DNA from: Caldithrix sp.
GTDB lineage: Bacteria > Zhuqueibacterota > Zhuqueibacteria > Thermofontimicrobiales > Sulfurfontimicrobiaceae
DNA: 35,043 bases
Assembly (NCBI GenBank): GCA_020722815.1
Contig: DYKB01000068.1
Location: 1 to 35,043, forward strand
Direction of reading: 5' to 3'
Of the stretch, positions 32,890-35,043 are shown piece after piece (position 1 is the first letter of the stretch; the number at the start of each line of letters is the position of its first letter). The notes under the pieces were generated by a model, which was given only the letters and a program-made list of their open reading frames with translations, searched no databases and was not told the DNA's origin. The translations under genes were made by a program, and so were the position numbers.

Positions 32890-34470
32890 TTAAACCCCGC
32901 CAACCTCAATCTCAACCCGCTCAACCGTAACCAACTCTTCTCCTGAACTCACCACTTCCAAAAGCTGTACCCCATCCTGCACGACACCCTCCGGAATTTT
33001 ATAAATATAAACCGCACCCTGTTTTTCAATATATTCGCATCGGGTACTGTTAACAAGCAATTCAATCGTTTTTTCCCCCATTTCATCACCTGTTTTGATG
33101 CCAATTTTTGCAATAACCAATCGTCCAACAGGTTTGGGACCAGTTGGCAGGCGGAAAAGAAGTCGTTTTCCCGTCGCTGGCAAAGGATAATCCGTGGCCT
33201 CGCCGGGCGCAAAAACATCACGGAAGGTTAACAGATGACGCCGTGGTTGCATGACCAGCCGGTCGAGTGAACACATCGTCTGCAGTGCGTTGATATATTG
33301 GTTGAGTGTCCAGCCATTTTTCGTCATGGAGGGGAAGTAATTGAAAAGATAAATCACATCCGCGCCATTGTAGAGCGTGGCGGCTGCGGCACCAAAGGCC
33401 ACATCGGGCGTTGTCAGGCGCGCGGGACCGTCGGGATACGATTGTTCGCGAATTTCCAGTCCGCCGGCCAGGGTCACGCGGTAAGGTGATAAAAGCTGCT
33501 TCCAGATTTGCATCGGCAGGTTCGTATCCATTGTCGCCCAGCGCGGGGTGACGACTACCAGGTCGACGAGCCCCAATTGTACCCATTCTGTCACATTCAG
33601 GCCGAGATTTTGCGCGGTGATGGGATTGGCCGGCACCCGAACGCCGATTTTAATGGGATGATTTCGCTTTTTCTCCGCATTTTTAACCAATTGATGAACC
33701 AGTTGCAGCCATTCGGTCAATATTTTTCCACCGGCGAGTTCGTGTCCGGGTTTGAAGAGATATGGTTCGCGCATAAAATCCAGTTCCAGGCCATCGACAT
33801 CATACCGCGCGAGCGTTTCTTCGATTAAACTTTGATACCGGGCGCGCACTTCAGGATGTGCATAATCCAGCGCGCGGTCGTAATAATCAATCTTGCGGTC
33901 CGAAACACGCCAGTATTGTGGATGCTCCCGCCAAAACGTGCCATGGATGGGGTGATTGATTCGGTCGTTATCGTGAATATCGTTCATGCGCAGGCTAATC
34001 CACGGCGCGATTTGATGCTCCCGACAGCGCTGAATCACCCGCGCGGGATAATCGACGCCCTGCAGGTGCAGCGCGCGCATGGACGCAATCATCCGTCGAT
34101 AATTTGCCCGCCTTTCTGGCAGCATATCGGCCAAAAACGGTTGATCATCCGGCCCATCGGGATCATAGCTTTGCCAAAAGGATTCAAAGGCTTCGCTGGC
34201 ATAATTGGTTCGCTGCGCATTGGTGTTGCACAGGAGCACGGACACGCCCGCGCGGGCAAACAGGGCTATCTGCTCATCCAGCACCTGACCATTGATTTGA
34301 TCGGGTGGATTATTGAAAAAAAAATCCGTACAATCGTAATTCAGCAATAATCCGGTCAATTTATTGGCGGTGGATTCTTTTGTGAGATTTTGTTTCTTGT
34401 TTTGCGGAATTGTTGGGGCGATGAAGGCTGTCATCAGGATAAAACAGGTTAAAATAATGAAGAATTTCAT
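32890..34470 (-). CDS. exported family-10-like glycosidase (TIM-barrel)
   Basis: This 526-residue protein has a Sec signal peptide (about 1-22, FFIILTCFILMTAFIAPTIP) and a single TIM-barrel catalytic-like domain. Typical barrel segments are LLLNYDCTDFFFNN, FARAGVSVLLCNTNA, HQIAPWISLRMNDIHD, and RYDVDGLELDFMREPYLF with acidic residues at the strand end, as in GHL10/DUF4015-like proteins. The later LVDLVVVTPRWATMD and LYNGADVIYLFNYFPS complete the barrel. A beta-rich C-terminal domain (about 425-526) probably binds carbohydrate. The substrate is unknown. AAGGGA precedes the ATG. It is monocistronic and flanked by repeat elements on both sides (R3 downstream, R2 copy C upstream), so it may be an independently acquired gene. 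Confidence 0.75.
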   Translation of the reverse strand: MKFFIILTCFILMTAFIAPTIPQNKKQNLTKESTANKLTGLLLNYDCTDFFFNNPPDQINGQVLDEQIALFARAGVSVLLCNTNAQRTNYASEAFESFWQSYDPDGPDDQPFLADMLPERRANYRRMIASMRALHLQGVDYPARVIQRCREHQIAPWISLRMNDIHDNDRINHPIHGTFWREHPQYWRVSDRKIDYYDRALDYAHPEVRARYQSLIEETLARYDVDGLELDFMREPYLFKPGHELAGGKILTEWLQLVHQLVKNAEKKRNHPIKIGVRVPANPITAQNLGLNVTEWVQLGLVDLVVVTPRWATMDTNLPMQIWKQLLSPYRVTLAGGLEIREQSYPDGPARLTTPDVAFGAAAATLYNGADVIYLFNYFPSMTKNGWTLNQYINALQTMCSLDRLVMQPRRHLLTFRDVFAPGEATDYPLPATGKRLLFRLPTGPKPVGRLVIAKIGIKTGDEMGEKTIELLVNSTRCEYIEKQGAVYIYKIPEGVVQDGVQLLEVVSSGEELVTVERVEIEVGGV

Positions 34471-34527
34471 GGTTATTTCCCTTCTTAATTGGGGTGAAGT
34501 GACGCGTATTTTTGGATTCGGATAACA

Positions 34528-34741
34528 ACTGAAATTCTAAAATGAATCGTTTATTCTCTGCTGAAATCTTTTTCGGAGAAGTATTGACCTCCTCTGTATC
34601 TCCCCCATTTTCAAAAAGCGAAAATGGGGGAGAGAACCGAGCTTCCTCTCCCCCAAATTCCGTTTTTTGGAATTTGGGGGAGGCAGGAGGGGGTCGTTCA
34701 TTTATTTAGAACATCATCAATTTTCATTTTAGCATTTCAGG
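34528..34741 (-). repeat. R2 repeat, copy C (inverted)
   Basis: The ends CTGAAATTCTAAAATGAA (34529-34546) and TTCATTTTAGCATTTCAG (34723-34740) are inverted repeats with one mismatch. The body holds both hairpins of the family, in the opposite orientation to copies A and B. GATAACAA lies directly left (34521-34528) and again at 34761-34768, 20 bases past the right end. Confidence 0.75.
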
Positions 34742-34853
34742 CAATCTAGAATAAGGCAAAGATAACAAATAAATTTTGGATAGTCAAGGAGTGAAAAGGG
34801 GAAATTTGAAACCTTTTAAACATTTATCCGTGAATCTTGCTGACTGGATAACA

Positions 34854-34910
34854 GGATTAACAGGATATGCCGAAATGATTTTGAAGCAGAATGAATCATC
34901 CTGTCAATCC
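34854..34910. repeat. CAGGAT-type inverted repeat
   Basis: GGATTAACAGGAT (34854-34866) pairs with ATCCTGTCAATCC (34898-34910) at 12 of 13 positions, with further CAGGATT-like words on both sides (AACAGGATT, AATCCTGTC). It looks like a dispersed short palindromic repeat. Confidence 0.55.
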
Positions 34911-34930
34911 TGTAATCCTGTCTGATTTTC

Positions 34931-35020
34931 AATTCTGGTAACTAAATGCCAGTTTGGTTTAATTCTGGTAACTAAACGCCAGTTTAGTTTAATTCTGGTA
35001 ACCAAACTCCAGTTTGGTTA
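34931..35020. repeat. three 30-bp tandem repeats, each a hairpin
   Basis: Units at 34931-34960, 34961-34990 and 34991-35020, each starting AATTCTGGTAAC. Within each, arms such as AACTAAAC and GTTTAGTT pair across a 4-base loop; in unit 3 both arms change together (AACCAAAC, GTTTGGTT). No spacers, so not CRISPR. The array may have ended here or been larger; sequence diverges after 35020. Confidence 0.8.
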
Positions 35021-35043
35021 CCTATCATTCGAAAAGCTCCAGC

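Larger units (their letters stand above)
34471..35043. other. 573-bp terminal region made almost entirely of repeats
   Basis: No gene is seen from the glycosidase start to the window end. In order there are R2 copy C (34528-34741), about 100 bases of AT-rich DNA, the CAGGAT inverted repeat (34854-34910) and the 30-bp tandem array (34931-35020). Confidence 0.65.

Noticed and set aside
33832..34350. 172-codon plus-strand open frame
   Set aside because: Antisense shadow of the exported family-10-like glycosidase, whose signal peptide and barrel motifs are intact.
34931..35020. CRISPR array
   Set aside because: The 30-bp units are directly adjacent with no unique spacers, and no cas gene is in the window.

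Overview
The window looks like chromosomal DNA of a Gram-negative, AT-rich bacterium. Signs of this are an Omp85/BamA-type outer-membrane protein, several lipoprotein and Sec signal peptides, Tat-exported enzymes, and strong AAGGAG-type ribosome binding sites. The gene mix (many exported glycosidases, Tat-exported Gfo/Idh/MocA enzymes, an ECF sigma/CHAT module, an NtrY/NtrX-like pair, many palindromic repeats) suggests the Fibrobacteres-Chlorobi-Bacteroidetes neighbourhood, perhaps a Calditrichota or KSB1-like lineage. That placement is inference; there is no rRNA gene to test it.

Layout. (1) 1-1239: a possible gene tail, then the housekeeping ATPase YchF on the minus strand. (2) 1791-9225, all plus strand: a six-gene module made of an ECF-type sigma factor, a zinc-binding (ZAS) anti-sigma factor with a transmembrane helix and extracytoplasmic TPR-like region, a polytopic membrane protein with an HEFAH...DEY metallopeptidase signature, a small unknown protein, a 1021-residue TPR-CHAT protease-like lipoprotein, and a small two-helix membrane protein. 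The last protein shares a transmembrane segment with the metallopeptidase. This is the most interesting system here: it looks like a protease-gated, envelope-located signalling or defence circuit that ends in a dedicated sigma factor. (3) 9680-13707: an exported DUF5060/DUF4038-like glycosidase, a Tat-exported Gfo/Idh/MocA oxidoreductase and a Tat-exported sugar isomerase/epimerase-like TIM barrel, closed by a clear terminator. (4) 13846-18028: a small membrane protein, a SAM methyltransferase broken by an in-frame TAA, an amidase_2 enzyme, an RluA-type pseudouridine synthase and a second methyltransferase. (5) 18228-23309: two large exported glycosidases (GH42-like and GH106-like), the first behind a near-consensus sigma-70 promoter. 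(6) 23343-26490: an AlbA_2/HATPase regulator-like protein and an orphan lipoprotein with a candidate sigma-54 promoter and a UUCG terminator. (7) 26672-32373: an Omp85 protein, then a DUF4390-like protein, an NtrY-like kinase and an NtrX-like sigma-54 activator. (8) 32890-34470: an exported family-10-like glycosidase on the minus strand, then repeats to the window end.

The intergenic DNA is rich in mobile-looking palindromes. One family (R2, three copies) carries CCCCCTCC/CTCCCCCAAATT hairpins. One copy lies in a 285-bp segment with 16-bp perfect terminal inverted repeats and 6-bp flanking direct repeats; another sits between the kinase and regulator genes. A second family (R3, two copies, about 0.4 kb) brackets the two-component operon. 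A third, short family (R1) has TGTCATTCTGA-type arms. The window ends in a three-unit 30-bp tandem array in which each unit is a hairpin and the arms covary.

How the genes may work together. The glycosidases and exported oxidoreductase/isomerase suggest breakdown of complex plant or algal glycans, probably rhamnose-containing, in the envelope, without any SusC/SusD pair in view. The sigma-54 activator may drive the orphan lipoprotein. The ECF-CHAT module appears self-contained.
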